64,000 nucleotides of DNA, from assembly GCA_038503065.1 (NCBI GenBank), contig JBCAMK010000022.1, positions 868,001 through 932,000 of the forward strand. Direction: 5' to 3'. The notes beneath the pieces are model-generated. The model was not told the origin of the DNA. It saw only the letters and a program-made list of their open reading frames with translations, and searched no databases. This DNA comes from Paragyromitra xinjiangensis. Taxonomy: Eukaryota; Ascomycota; Pezizomycetes; Pezizales; Discinaceae. Below are positions 23,170 to 33,225 of the stretch, piece by piece (position 1 is the stretch's first letter; the number at the start of each line of letters is the position of its first letter). A program made the translations under genes and the position numbers.

Positions 23170-25692
23170 TCAATTCAACCCCCTCTTCTCACTCTCGGAG
23201 TAGAAAATGACCATACGCCATACTTTCTTCACCATGGTTTCGGCGTCTTCGTCGAGTGCCTGTAGGGACGTTAGCGAGGTTCTATAGGACGGGTAGGAGG
23301 GGGGAACGGACCATTTCTAGCTCTTTCACGAGGCCTTCTGCAGTGCCGCGCTTACGGATGTGTTCCAAGACGAAGTTGATGAGTTCTTGTTCTTGCACAC
23401 CGAGGTACTACGCTATTGTTAGTATCACTCGAACTTGGGCGGGGAGGCATAACGTACCTCTACGATCTTCTTCTCGACAAACGGCTGCAGCTTCTCATTG
23501 ATAATCGCCTCATCCATATGCTCCCACTGCACTTTCCACTGAAACAACCCACTCCTATCGCTAGGGATTTCCTGAGCAAGCTGTCGCACTAACTTCTCTC
23601 TAGTCTCCTCATCCATGACACTGCTCGCATCATACGTAATAGGCACAAGGACTCTCTTCACCCTACTCCCATCCTCCTCCTCATCCTCCAACAACCCCTC
23701 TACCTCAGCAGCAGTCTTCCTCCTCGGCGCACTTGCCTCCTGCTTCCTACTCGCTGCCGCTCCAAGCGCCAACTTGAACTTCTGCGGCTCCTTAACCACC
23801 GCCGCAGCCTTCTCCATCTCCTCGGCCTGTCGAGCAAGGAAGCTATCCGCCATACTCTCCGCAGCCCTCTTCTTATCGATATCCATCTCAGCCTGTCGGA
23901 CCTCCGCCGCACGATCCCGATCATCGAGTTCGATCTCACGAGCACGGAATGCAGCGCGGTTCCGAATCCACATAGAGCGGTCGACGTAGTATTCCTCGAT
24001 TTTCTTCTCAGCCTCGACGTCGTCGTCCCAATCAGCGAGTCGTTTCGCCATAGCCTGTTTCTCGAGGGCTTCGCGAGCGTCGTCTTCTGCATCACGGGCT
24101 TGTTCACGTTCGAGTGCGGAGGTGCGGGAGCGCTCGCGGTTGAGCCAGCGGCGTTCGTGGTCGAGGAAGGATTTTTCGGCGTCGGATTGTTTTTTGCTTT
24201 TGCGACGTTGTTCGAGTTCGGTGTCGGAGGCGGAGTCGTCTTCTTCTTCTTTGGAGTATGCGTGTCCGTTTGAGCTGCCGTTGACGAAGGTGACGCCTTT
24301 TTGGTAGTCGCGTGGGATTTGGAGACCTGCGGAGGGCCCGGTGGGGACGCGGGTGGTGGTGGTGTGGTCTGTGCGGAGGCGGGAGGGGCCGACGGGGATG
24401 GCGTTAGCTCCGGCGGAGGGACCGGTTGGTGCGGATGGTGGGGGGGAGGCGAGACGGTTGATGCGGGGTCCGGCGTTGCGTTCGCGTTCCATTTTTTCGA
24501 TTTCTTCTTCGCGTTTGAGACGTTCGAGGTCCCGGCGGTTGGAGCGTTCGCGGAAGGCGGCGATTTCTTTCGCTACCATGTCTCGCATGTCGGCGGGGAT
24601 GTCGGAGAGTTCGTCATCGGCGGAGAGGGGGATGGTGACGATTTCGGGTTGGGGAGTGGCGTCGGTGTCGGGTTTGGGTGGGGAGGTGGGTTGGTTGTCG
24701 GGTGGGGAGATGGAGGAGGAGGTTTTGGAGGCGCGTTTGGCGGGGTCGGTGAATTCGGAGATGGTATGAGCGATTGCGGAGCGGGAGGCGGTAAGGCGGG
24801 ATTGCTGGGAGAGGGCGTAGTCGGGTTGTTGTTTTTCTGAACGTTCCTGGTAATTCTCGAGGAAGGTGGAAGAGTTGTCGTCAATGACCACCTATGATAG
24901 TTAGTAATTTGAGTTTCAGAAAGAAGAAGGGGGGAATACCATCAGCTTAGAACCTTCCGCTCGTTCGTCAACAGCAGGTATATCCAAATCCTTAAGGGTT
25001 TCAATTGCACACCCAAGACTCTCAGGATCCTCATACTCCGCAAACCCAAACTTACACGGATCACCATTCTCATTCGTAGCTCTAGTCCACTTCTTCAGAT
25101 TCGCCGCAGCCTACCCACCGTTAGCACCAGATCCCAAAAACACCCTCAAAACCCCTAAACTCACCCTCAATATCTTCTCCATCCACTCATCATCCAACTC
25201 CCTCGGAATCCCACCCACAAACACCGTCTTCAACTGTTCCTCCACACTCGGCGGGACCAAATCCACCACCACCTCCCTCCCAAACATCATCCCCTGACCA
25301 GCGCCCTTCCCCGCCGCACCAGACGCATTCGGTACCGGATTCTGCCTCGTGACACTAGTGCCCAGACGGATGATGGGCGCGTTGAAGTTAATATTCGGTA
25401 GATTCGCAGGCGGGACGAACCCAGCCATTCCAGGGCGCGTCGGCATGTTAGCCTGCATAGTTCCTGGGGGAGCGCCGCCGACGCCTGGAGGCGGGGGAAG
25501 ACCGGGTGTGCCGGGGGCGCCGGTGCCGGGGGGCATGCCGAAGGATGGGGGCATCCCTGGTGGCATACCCATTCCGCCCATGCCAGGCATTCCGGGGAAG
25601 CCGGGGGGCATTTGGGGTCTGCCGTACTCTGGTCGGAGGTTAGTTTGTGGGTGTGGTGGGAGTGGGGGAGACTTACGGCCGTACGGATACAT
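23170..25692 (-). CDS. RBM25/Snu71-like splicing factor (RRM and PWI domains)
   Basis: CDS is complement(join(23170..23259,23312..23407,23458..24891,24940..25110,25165..25628,25677..25692)), 756 residues. RBM25 associates with U1 snRNP and the exon-junction complex and influences splice-site choice. After a Pro/Gly/Met-rich N-terminus, an RRM spans ~139-217: RNP-2 TVFVGGIP, then across a splice KWTRATNENGDPCKFGFAEYE. A long charged middle region of Glu/Arg-rich helices follows. A PWI domain occupies the last ~90 residues, built from three exons: LFQWKVQWEHMDEAIINEKLQPFVEKKIVE, then YLGVQEQELINFVLEHI, then ALDEDAETMVKKVWRMVIFYSE. All five introns (48-54 nt) have GT-AG ends, and most have CTAAC branches. 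The first coding exon is only 16 nt, and its 48-nt intron is itself open in frame. Confidence 0.9.
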
Positions 25693-27794
25693 GATGGGAG
25701 GGTGAGCAGTGGATGAGAGGGGGATTAGACGCGATTGGTAGAGAGGGGGAATGTGAGATGGGGGAAGAGAGATTGTTGTTGTTGGTGGAGCTGTTGAAGG
25801 TTGAAGGTTGAAGATGTTGAAGGACAGAATATGTCTGGGCGTTGCTGACGTAAGCAGGGAATAATTGACGGTTTAATTCGTGATGATTCTCTTGCTATTC
25901 TGCTTATTTGTGACTCTCTTCTCTCCCTTCTGTAGAGGAAGGATCTTACAATTAGGAAATCAATCACCAAATAGTAAGAATTCTTCCAGAGATTATTGTA
26001 AATGCCACTAACTAAAACACCTTTTCTATCACTAACCACGTCGTAGAAATCTCCAGAACCATCAGGTATTTATCGTTTATAGGATAGAACTTTCTCCCCT
26101 TTCACAGTCCCCAGTACTCCAAGACATCGATTTTTAATATAATAGTCGTGCAAATACCCCCGAAACAGAATTCAAACCATCCAAACCCATAACAAGAACC
26201 AATATCAGCTCCCAACTAATCCAATGCAATCCCAGACCACATCCTACCATACCAATCTAACCATAATTCCTCCTCTTCGAGCTCCATTACCACATCAAAC
26301 CAGACCTCAACACAACAGCATCCACCCACACATGTCATCTCCCCACAGTTACATTCCTAACCATGACAAAGCTCAAATGTAACTGCTCACCCAGTCCCAA
26401 TGAAGCAGTGTTGAGGTAGTCCGTGATTCAAAGTCCCATAACCTGCCCTATGCATCGATGTTGTCCTCATACTAGTAGATATCAACTCCGAATATCCTCA
26501 AAGCCGGTAACGATCCAATTCAGCCCACACCTCAATGACATCTCCTAGTGCACGTGGGGTTAAGCGTTCAGTGGTAATGGCGTGTCGCGATCAACCACTA
26601 TCATGGCTTCTTACGAATTCATCCTAGAATATCGTTTCTGTAGTCCATGCCATCTTCTATTCACCCATCAGCGAAACCGAACCAAGGCAAATAACCAACG
26701 ATGGAATCCCTACCTACAGCGCGGTGACAATAAACTTGAACATCCCAAAAGAACAGTACAAACTAGAGTATCATTAGTAGATACGACTAAACCGAGTAGA
26801 CCGACTTACATGCGAGAATTGAGCTAGGAAAGATCATTTCCTCAATGCTCAAGGGTGCGCAGGCCCACTGGGTGATGATGCGTAGATATCGTGTTGATAA
26901 TTCGAGCGATATATGTATCCAACGGATCGTAGGTTGTTTAAATGTGATTATCGTATGTTTGGAGTAAACGCCTGTTAGGAATGGCTCTGCTTCAAGGTCT
27001 GATCAGCTTAGTCCTGATTATATTATTTGAGGTTTTGTTGCAGTGCTGGTAGTAGGCTTCAGCTTCAAGTAGAAGTTGTGTTTGCAGCAGGAATAGTAAA
27101 TGTTTGGATATAATTTATTCAGTGGGGCGGTATTAGCAAGCACTGGATGACGGGGATTCTTAATTACGTGCAGTGTACAATGTGGAATTCGGTGGCTGAT
27201 GTGTCTATCGTTTTGATGGTACTGAATATTGAGTGTTTGAAAGAATAAAAGGATGAGGTTGGGAGGATGATGGTGGGTTGGTGGATGGTTTGAGTGAGAG
27301 GTTCTTTGTGCTGTTTGGCATAGAATTGACTGCTTTGAAGAGATAAATGTAGGGTAAATAGAGATATAGATCATGACTATAAGATAATCTTTTCTTGATA
27401 TGAGATTATTGGAAAGATATCTCTAATGTTCCTCTTATAGAGATATCTTTATTAAATACCCTGAAGCCTAACTTCTGTATTCTTCTGTATTCTGCTAGAA
27501 CAGTAGAACCCTCAAGATATTTCTCTCGGAACTCTTCAATTCACTATTCCCAAAGTTCTGGAAAAATCGCGTCAACCACCTAATATAAATAGCGATTTTC
27601 CTAAAATGCCTAGAATCGAGACTATAAACTAGATAGATCTAGAGTAGATAGATATAATTTAATAATCATTCCCTCCTATTCAACGTTATTCCGCCGTCTG
27701 GGCAATGGACACTGCTGACATAATCCCGCATCCAAACGAGAAAACATTTCAACAAACATCTCAGCACCAAACAACTCCCACCAATCCACCCACG
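25693..27794. other. Divergent intergenic region with a 13-bp hairpin
   Basis: This 2.1-kb region separates the RBM25-like gene (leftward) and the bS21m gene (rightward) and must carry both promoters. A perfect inverted repeat AAAGATATCTCTA / TAGAGATATCTTT (27413..27425 and 27438..27450, 12-nt loop) lies ~350 bp before the bS21m start. No open frame here has motifs or splice support. Confidence 0.45.
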
Positions 27795-28370
27795 ATGGAG
27801 TTCCGCTGTCTGATACGGACGGCCTTCTCCCCCCGGCCCCTATCGGTCTCCCCCCTCCGCACCCTACCCCTCCGCCAATTCTCCCACTCCCCGCGTTTGT
27901 CCGCCGACCCCCCCCTCCCCACCGCAACCGAAACCGCCGAAGCAGCACACAAGGACCAAAACCCTTCTCTCTCCTCAATGGTCGAGATCCTCGGTCTCGC
28001 CATGAACACCGGTCCCGCCCCTCCACGCCGTGAATTCGCAACCCCTACATCCCGCTTCAGCTCCATCCTCCCGATTGAACTCCGCATGAACCCGAATTCA
28101 CCGCCTCTAGGCGCTCGCCCAATCCCACGGACTGGACCCGCGGCGGGGAGGTCTGTTCAGGTGATTGTTGATCTACCGCAGGCGCTGGCGAGATTGAGGG
28201 GTGTTTTGACGGCGAATAATGTCAAGGTTGATCAGCTGCGACAGAGGTTCCATGAGAGGCCGGGGCTGAAGAAGAAGCGGTTGAAGAGTTTGAGACATAG
28301 GAGGAGGTTCAAGGCGGGATTCAAGAGACTGGTTACGATTGCGATGGAGATGAAGAGGAAGGGGCTGTAG
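27795..28370 (+). CDS. MRP21: Mitochondrial small-subunit ribosomal protein bS21m
   Basis: A single exon. The C-terminal ~60 residues carry the bS21 signature: a helix with the sequence VKVDQLRQRFHERPGLKKKR and then the very basic RLKSLRHRRRFKAGFKRLV. I chose the Met at 27795, giving 191 residues, because it starts an Arg/Ser-rich, acid-free presequence (MEFRCLIRTAFSPRPLSVSP) suited to mitochondrial import. An in-frame Met at 27705 would add 30 acidic/polar residues that mask it. The middle region is Pro-rich and poorly conserved, as usual in fungal bS21m. The product joins the head/platform of the mitochondrial 30S-like subunit. Confidence 0.85.
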   Translation: MEFRCLIRTAFSPRPLSVSPLRTLPLRQFSHSPRLSADPPLPTATETAEAAHKDQNPSLSSMVEILGLAMNTGPAPPRREFATPTSRFSSILPIELRMNPNSPPLGARPIPRTGPAAGRSVQVIVDLPQALARLRGVLTANNVKVDQLRQRFHERPGLKKKRLKSLRHRRRFKAGFKRLVTIAMEMKRKGL

Positions 28371-28690
28371 GAGTAGAGAGGGATATGGAGAGGGATGAGG
28401 AAGGTATAGAGGATGGATAGAGAAATGCTATTCCCTATTTTGTAAATTCTGTTTTTCGTAGTAAAATAGCAACCTCTCATCCTGTCTGAATGATCATTGA
28501 TTAGTATTAATTGGTTAATTGATAATTGCAATGTGGCTTGGAAGCAACAATCGATAACAAATCCCCCTGAGCCTCACTGATCTCTCCTCTTCTCCTTTCC
28601 TTCTACAATCTCCTCCTTCACCACTATCATTTGCTCTCTGAGCGCGCCATTCCTTCTCTACATCTCATCTACAGTACTATCCCTCTCACA

Positions 28691-31600
28691 ATGGCCCGTC
28701 TCGGCCGCCTCGGCTTCCTCGCCGTTGCCGTCGTTTTCCATCTCATCTACATCTACTCCATATTCGACATCTACTTCGTCTCCCCAATCGTCCATGGCAT
28801 GCAAGAATACCACGTCAACGCCCCAGCACCCGCCAAAAGACTCTTCCTCGTAGTCGGTACGTCTCCCTCTCCCCTCCTCCAACCTAACTAACCCTCTCAG
28901 GCGACGGTCTCCGCGCCGACAAATGTTTCCAATCCCACCAAGACCCAGACCATCCTGACGACCCTACCACTCTCCCTCTCGCGCCCTTCCTCCGCTCCCG
29001 AGTCCTCCACCACGGCACCTTCGGCGTCTCTCACACCCGCGTACCAACCGAATCACGTCCCGGCCACGTCGCCCTCATCGCTGGCCTCTACGAAGATGTC
29101 TCTGCCGTCACTAAAGGCTGGAAGATGAACCCCGTCGTATTCGACAGCGTCTTCAACGCATCAGAGCACACGTGGTCTTGGGGCTCTCCTGACATCCTAC
29201 CAATGTTCAAGGAGGGCGCGTCAGATAAGAGTAGGATCGACACAGACTGCTACGATGAGGAAATGGAGGATTTCACGAGCGATGCGACGGAGCTGGATAG
29301 TTGGGTGTTTGATCGTGTTGCGGGACTGTTTGCTGAGGCGGAGAAAAACAGTACGCTGGATTCTATGCTACGTGGTGAGAAGGTGGTGTTTTTTTTGCAT
29401 CTGTTGGGTTTGGATACTACCGGCCATGCGTATAGACCTTATTCGCCGGAGTATCTGAGGAATATTAAGGTTGTGGATGAGGGGTTGAAGAGGATTCATA
29501 GTCTGGTTGGTGATTTTTACAAGGATGAGAAGACGGCTTGGGTGTTTACGGCGGATCATGGGATGAGTGATTGGGGTTCCCATGGGGATGGACATCCGGA
29601 TAATACGAGGACTCCGTTGGTGGCGTGGGGCGCGGGGGTTAGGAAGCCGGTGGGGGTTGGGGAGGTGGATGGGAAGACGGGACATGAGGATGGGTTTTCG
29701 GGGGATTGGGGATTGGATGCGGTGAGGAGGGTGGATGTGGCTCAGGCGGATGTGGCGGCGTTGATGGCATATTTGGTTGGTGTGAGGTTTCCTGTTAATA
29801 GTGTTGGGGAACTGCCATTGGAGTATTTAGATGCGGAGGAGGATGTGAAAGCGGAGGCGGCGTGGACAAATGCGAGACAGATTGCGGAGATGTATAGAGT
29901 GAAGGAGGGTGAGTGATAACTCGTGATCGAAAACTCATTCACACATACTGACTACAAGCAGAACAAAAGAAATCCACCATGCTCAACTACAAGCCCTTCC
30001 CACCTCTCAGCTCTTCCCACTCTCTCGAAACCCGCTTCGCCGAGATCCGCCTCCTCATTGACACCGCACAACACCAAGCCGCCATCCAAAAGAGCACCGA
30101 GCTCATCGCACTCGGCCTCGAGGGCCTCCGCTATCTACAGACCTACGACTGGCTCTTCCTTCGCACTCTCGTCACCGCCGGCTACCTCGGCTGGATCTTC
30201 TTCGCTCTCACAACCGTGATCGACCTCCACGTTCTACACGGTAAAACCGATCACTCCCGTACCACCGCTAGCACGATCTTCTTCTCCTCTATCCTAGTCG
30301 CATTATACAGCGTTCTGCTGGTCCAGAAAAGCGCATGGACGTACTATGCGTATGCGTTCTTCCCCGTTGCGTTCTGGGAGGAGGTGTTTGCGCGACGCAG
30401 AGGCGTTGCAGAGGGAACCCGCATGCTCGTGCAGCATGTCCATGGGTTTAGTGGCGCGGTAGGGTTGTTGCTGGAGGTACTGGCGTTTGGTGCAGTGCTG
30501 GAGGCTATGGTGTGGGGTTACTTCAAGAGGGAGGTGTTTACGGCGTGTTTTATCCTTGCGGCGGCATGGCCGGGACTGTATGGTATGCAGTTTGTTAGGG
30601 GGAATAAATTACTGTGTATGGGGTGGGCGGTGTGTTGTGTTGGGATGAGTACGTTTACGCTGTTGCCTGTGGTCAAGGTTGAGAGTGAGGAGTTGATGTA
30701 GGTTCCCTCTGTGTTACTGATTTTGAGTATGGGCTGATGAGGTAGACTTCTGGGGGGTGGGATCATGTTTGGTATGGGGTTGTTGTATATTGCGTTTGGC
30801 GAGGCTACTGGTGGGGGGAAGCAGGATTGGGTTAGTAGGAGTATCTTGGGCTTGCAGGTATGTTGAACTATCACTCGAAACTGACGGTAAAGACACGGCT
30901 AACGTACGGGAAAGGTCGGGTTGATCGGACTGGCAATGGTCGTAACACGATCTAGTTTGCGGTCACTACAAGCAAAGCAAGGACTTCCACTCGGGAACCA
31001 AGTCGTAGGATGGATCGTACTCAGTTCGTATACCCCAGCACCGCCAGGATATATGCAGTTCTACATACTAACCAAACCAGTACTATCAATCACCGTCCCC
31101 TTCCTCCACGGCATTAATCCTCAAAGCCACTACTTCCACCGCCTAATGGTCATCTTCCTCACCTTCTCCCCCACCTTCGTAGCCCTAACCATCTCCTACG
31201 AGGGTCTATTCTACGTCACCTTCTGTCTCACCCTCGTCGCCTGGGTCCGTCTCGAACACAAAATCCACCTCCACCACACCCCCACACCCTCCACCACCCC
31301 TCACCGCTCATTAACCCTCGCCAACGCCCGCACCGCCCTCTTCTTCTTCTACCTCCTCCAAGTCGCATTCTTCAGCACAGGCAATATCGCCTCCATCTCC
31401 TCATTCAGCCTCGACAGCGTCTACCGTCTCGTCCCGGTATTCGACCCGTTCGCTATGGGTGCGTTGTTGTTGTTCAAACTGCTCATACCGTTCGCGGTGA
31501 TCTCTGCGAATCTAGGCGTGTTGAATAGGAGGCTGGGGGTTGCGCCGAGTGCACTGTTTATGGTGGTTATGGCGAGTAGTGATGTGCTTACGTTGAATTT

Positions 31601-31826
31601 CTTTTATATGGTGAGGGATGAGGGGAGTTGGTTGGATATTGGGACTACTATTAGTCATTTCTTTATTTGTGGGTTGTTGGGGGTGTTTGTTAGTGTGTTG
31701 GAGTTTTTGAGTGAGGTGTTTGTGGGTGGGGTGAGTATGGAGGGGGAGGAGGGGGAGAAGGGTGAGAAGGGTGAGGAGGGTGAGAAGGAGGGGGAGAAGG
31801 GGGATGGGAAAGTTGTGGGGGGGTAG
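28691..31826 (+). CDS. MCD4: GPI ethanolamine-phosphate transferase 1 (Mcd4/PIG-N)
   Basis: CDS is join(28691..28856,28901..29908,29962..30697,30746..30857,30915..31826), 977 residues; introns are 44, 53, 48 and 57 nt. Mcd4 adds ethanolamine phosphate to the first mannose of the GPI precursor in the ER. An N-terminal signal-anchor (FLAVAVVFHLIYIYSIFDIYFVSP) is followed by a lumenal alkaline-phosphatase-like domain: GDGLRADKCF at ~56, TRVPTESRPGHVALIAGLYED, HLLGLDTTGHAYRPYSPEY, and FTADHGMSDWGSHGDG. From the third exon, NYKPFPPLSSSHSLETRFAEI leads into the multi-pass PigN domain, with about a dozen hydrophobic helices to the end. Each splice restores a frame broken by a stop. The C-terminus has an unusual Gly/Glu/Lys repeat tail. 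The bS21m gene lies 320 bp upstream on the same strand. Confidence 0.95.
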
Positions 31827-33225
31827 ATGGGATGTGATGCTATAGATGCTTGTTTTAGATCAGGTTGTGCTGGTGGTGGGTGTATAATATGAAATTGTTT
31901 ACAGATTTGATGACCGCCAAGCTTGTTTCTCTCAATGGGTTGGTATGTTCCAATTTGTCGAAATGCCTCGGTGGTTTTTCATGACAGCTGTCACTATTTC
32001 TCACAGGAATCTACTGTATTTCGACTATCACCTCCACCCAGTGCTTTTACCACTACACCTTCAGAACCAAAACCCGCATACCGTAGTATCTAGCATGTGA
32101 AATTTGTGGGGTTATTTATATAGCGATGTGTACATTTAGAGAGGGATTTCGAGTTCTCCAGCCCTACGGTGATGACATGGTATACTGCTATAGGGGGGCT
32201 ATAACAACTTCCTTTGTCCATTTCAATTACAGCTTGATTTTTACTTTATTCCCCGCCTCCAGAAGGGAAGAAGCACGCCATTAGAAGAGAATCCCATCCC
32301 ACAAGCAGAAGCCAGATTCACATGTCACGGGTAGTTCCGCCAGGCACGGTAAGAATAGGGGGGAGAGTTGGATCTTTGATCATTACCACCTCCCTTCTGT
32401 CACATGCGCGTACGAACAGGGTTAGAAGTCGCCGACGGTAGCGCGGGCTTCCCCGGTCCGCTGATCGTTCCGGAGGCTCTTGCGTATGGCGTACAGACAC
32501 GCGAGAGTGGTTTCGGAATTATTAATGGGATGGGGGGGGGGGTGTTGGCTGGATTTGGATGGGTTTGAAGAGCCTCAAATGGCAAGCGAGATTGAGGGGA
32601 TGTTCTTGCTGTTTTGTGTATGGGTTCTTAATCTGGTGGAGTTAATGTAGGGAGATGGCCTTCATGTAGAGTGAGAATACGATATTTACGTATGTAGTTA
32701 CTCTACATCTGGTGAAGTACATACTGCATGTACTTCCGGACTCCGCTATCACCGCAACGCCGATGGACGAGTGGAGTAACCCCATTTTATTCCATTTTGT
32801 TTTATTGGTAGGAAATAGAGTGAGAGAAGAGCAGGCAGGCGCTTCTCTGCCAGTCAGAACTGATCCCGTACATCAGGAGTTCCGCAGGTTCGATCCCCTC
32901 CTCATCTCACCCACCACCACAATCCCATCCAGTGCTGTTCACCACCCCAGTCTTGATCCTGGCAGAAGAGTGAAGGTTAATACGATATCGAGTTAGCATC
33001 CATCAGGAACAGCCTCTCCCCACCATCAACTACCCTCTACAATACATACGTTCATACATACTAGCCCAGGCACAGTTCCCCCTCACAATCTACGTTGCTT
33101 ACCTATCCCATTACACCCTCCACAGATCCCAGACCACTACCTACCACCCACGAGAAAAACCACAAACAGGGAGATAAAGAAAGTGAATAGGAGCTGGCCA
33201 AAACACAACCCCCTCGGACCCAATA
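31827..33225. other. Intergenic region upstream of the Ctf1/FarB-type gene
   Basis: This 1.4-kb region ends in a C/A-rich tract (from ~32990) typical of a fungal 5' UTR/promoter before the Zn2Cys6 gene. A tRNA-like stretch near 32820..32905 was considered and rejected. No other feature is supported. Confidence 0.4.

Noticed and set aside
24301..24840. Gly-rich 179-codon plus-strand frame opposite the RBM25-like gene
   Set aside because: It is the antisense shadow of the Pro/Ser/Thr-rich exon and has no independent signal.
25725..26039. Minus-strand frame upstream of the RBM25-like start
   Set aside because: It lies in the expected promoter/5' UTR and has no domain; the RBM25-like Met at 25692 starts the conserved protein.
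32815..32910. tRNA-like stretch with GGTTCGATCCC and a GTGAGA/TCTCAC pair
   Set aside because: The T-stem does not pair (2 of 5 mismatched) and the anticodon and D arms cannot be folded convincingly; probably chance.
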